Shown: positions 13,536 through 13,881 of the stretch, piece by piece
Numbering within the stretch: position 1 is the stretch's first letter
Layout of the letters: the number at the start of each line of letters is the position of its first letter
Source: JBPEWY01 sp052032225
GTDB lineage: Bacteria > Bacteroidota > Bacteroidia > Flavobacteriales > Flavobacteriaceae
Reading direction: 5' to 3'
DNA length: 13,881 nucleotides
Assembly: GCA_052032225.1 (NCBI GenBank)
Contig: JBPEWY010000039.1
Location: 1 to 13,881 of the forward strand
Notes under the pieces: model-generated
The model's input: the letters and a program-made list of their open reading frames with translations, nothing else
What the model was told of the DNA's origin: nothing
The model's database searches: none
Translations under genes and position numbers: made by a program

Positions 13536-13881
13536 TTACTGTGAAAGTTTTTTATTTAAGTCTTCTATGTATTTTCTAAACTGCTTATCGGTTTCTGCCA
13601 AATTATCAACTGTTTTACAAGCGTGTAGTACAGTTGCGTGATCTCTTTTACCTATTTGAGAACCTATACTTGCTAAAGAGGCTTTGGTATATTTTTTTGC
13701 AAAAAACATAGCTAGTTGTCTAGCTTGTACAATATGGCGCTTTCTGGTTTTAGATTGCAAAGTGGCTACATCCATCTCAAAATAATCTGAAACTACTTTT
13801 TGAATGTAGTCTATAGAAACCTCTTTTTTAGTACTCTTAACAAATTTCTCTACAATTTGCTTAGCTAAGTCTAATGTTACT
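13536..13881 (-). CDS. dnaA: Chromosomal replication initiator DnaA, C-terminal part only
   Basis: DnaA binds 9-bp boxes at oriC and opens the duplex to start replication. About 115 codons are visible; the 5' part of the gene lies beyond the right edge of the window. The reading frame continues from an internal Met at 13775 to the window end, with phrases such as EKFVKSTKKEVSIDYIQKVV, which belong to the domain III/IV junction. The DNA-binding domain IV shows RKRHIVQARQLAMFFAKKYT and the signature GSQIGKRDHATVLHACKTV, including the conserved Arg-Asp-His-x-Thr box-reading motif. No DnaA-box cluster is visible in the window, so oriC is not shown here. Confidence 0.97.
   Translation of the reverse strand, partial: VTLDLAKQIVEKFVKSTKKEVSIDYIQKVVSDYFEMDVATLQSKTRKRHIVQARQLAMFFAKKYTKASLASIGSQIGKRDHATVLHACKTVDNLAETDKQFRKYIEDLNKKLSQ

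Overview
The window looks like chromosomal core sequence from a low-GC member of the Flavobacteriaceae (Bacteroidetes). The evidence is the AT-rich codon use, the DUF6095 family protein, the long-form GAPDH, the monomeric NADP isocitrate dehydrogenase, and repeated matches to the Bacteroidetes primary promoter (TTG, 19-21 bp spacer, TAnnTTTG). Start codons mostly lack a Shine-Dalgarno sequence. I see no transposase, phage, CRISPR or defence genes.

Layout. Positions 1-140 hold the end of an rRNA operon (5S rRNA and terminator). A small repeat-like structured element follows at about 212-290. A long minus-strand block (317-8983) carries, in transcription order, an HtrA-type protease, a 482-aa GAPDH, a signal-peptide/coiled-coil membrane protein, a GNAT acetyltransferase, trmD, rplS, a gene-free stretch of about 770 bp, icd and a DUF6095 protein. 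A plus-strand block (9117-12230) is dapF, a GNAT acetyltransferase and mltG, all overlapping or nearly so, then an exported lysozyme-like protein: a cell-envelope theme with diaminopimelate synthesis, glycan-strand cutting and a probable lytic enzyme. A final minus-strand block (12292-13881) is the 3' end of dnaA, a low-molecular-weight tyrosine phosphatase and an RsmI-like methyltransferase.

The most interesting part is the gene-free stretch between rplS and icd. It has its own promoter (3411-3440), about 400-500 nt able to fold into a series of helices, including a perfect 10-bp long-range stem and two hairpins with GNRA tetraloops on the minus strand, and an intrinsic terminator (2909-2958). 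No open reading frame of note lies on that strand. I could not match it to RNase P RNA, tmRNA, SRP RNA or 6S RNA by their conserved sequences, so I propose an independent structured non-coding RNA. A perfect 22-bp palindrome lies just upstream of its promoter. rplS is also preceded by a compact folded leader that looks like a ribosomal-protein autoregulatory element.

The remaining genes are ordinary housekeeping genes. Two carry cautions. The 202-aa coiled-coil protein near trmD belongs to a family that, as I recall, is often mislabelled as a tRNA methyltransferase. The long GAPDH lacks the acidic residue expected of an NAD-specific enzyme.
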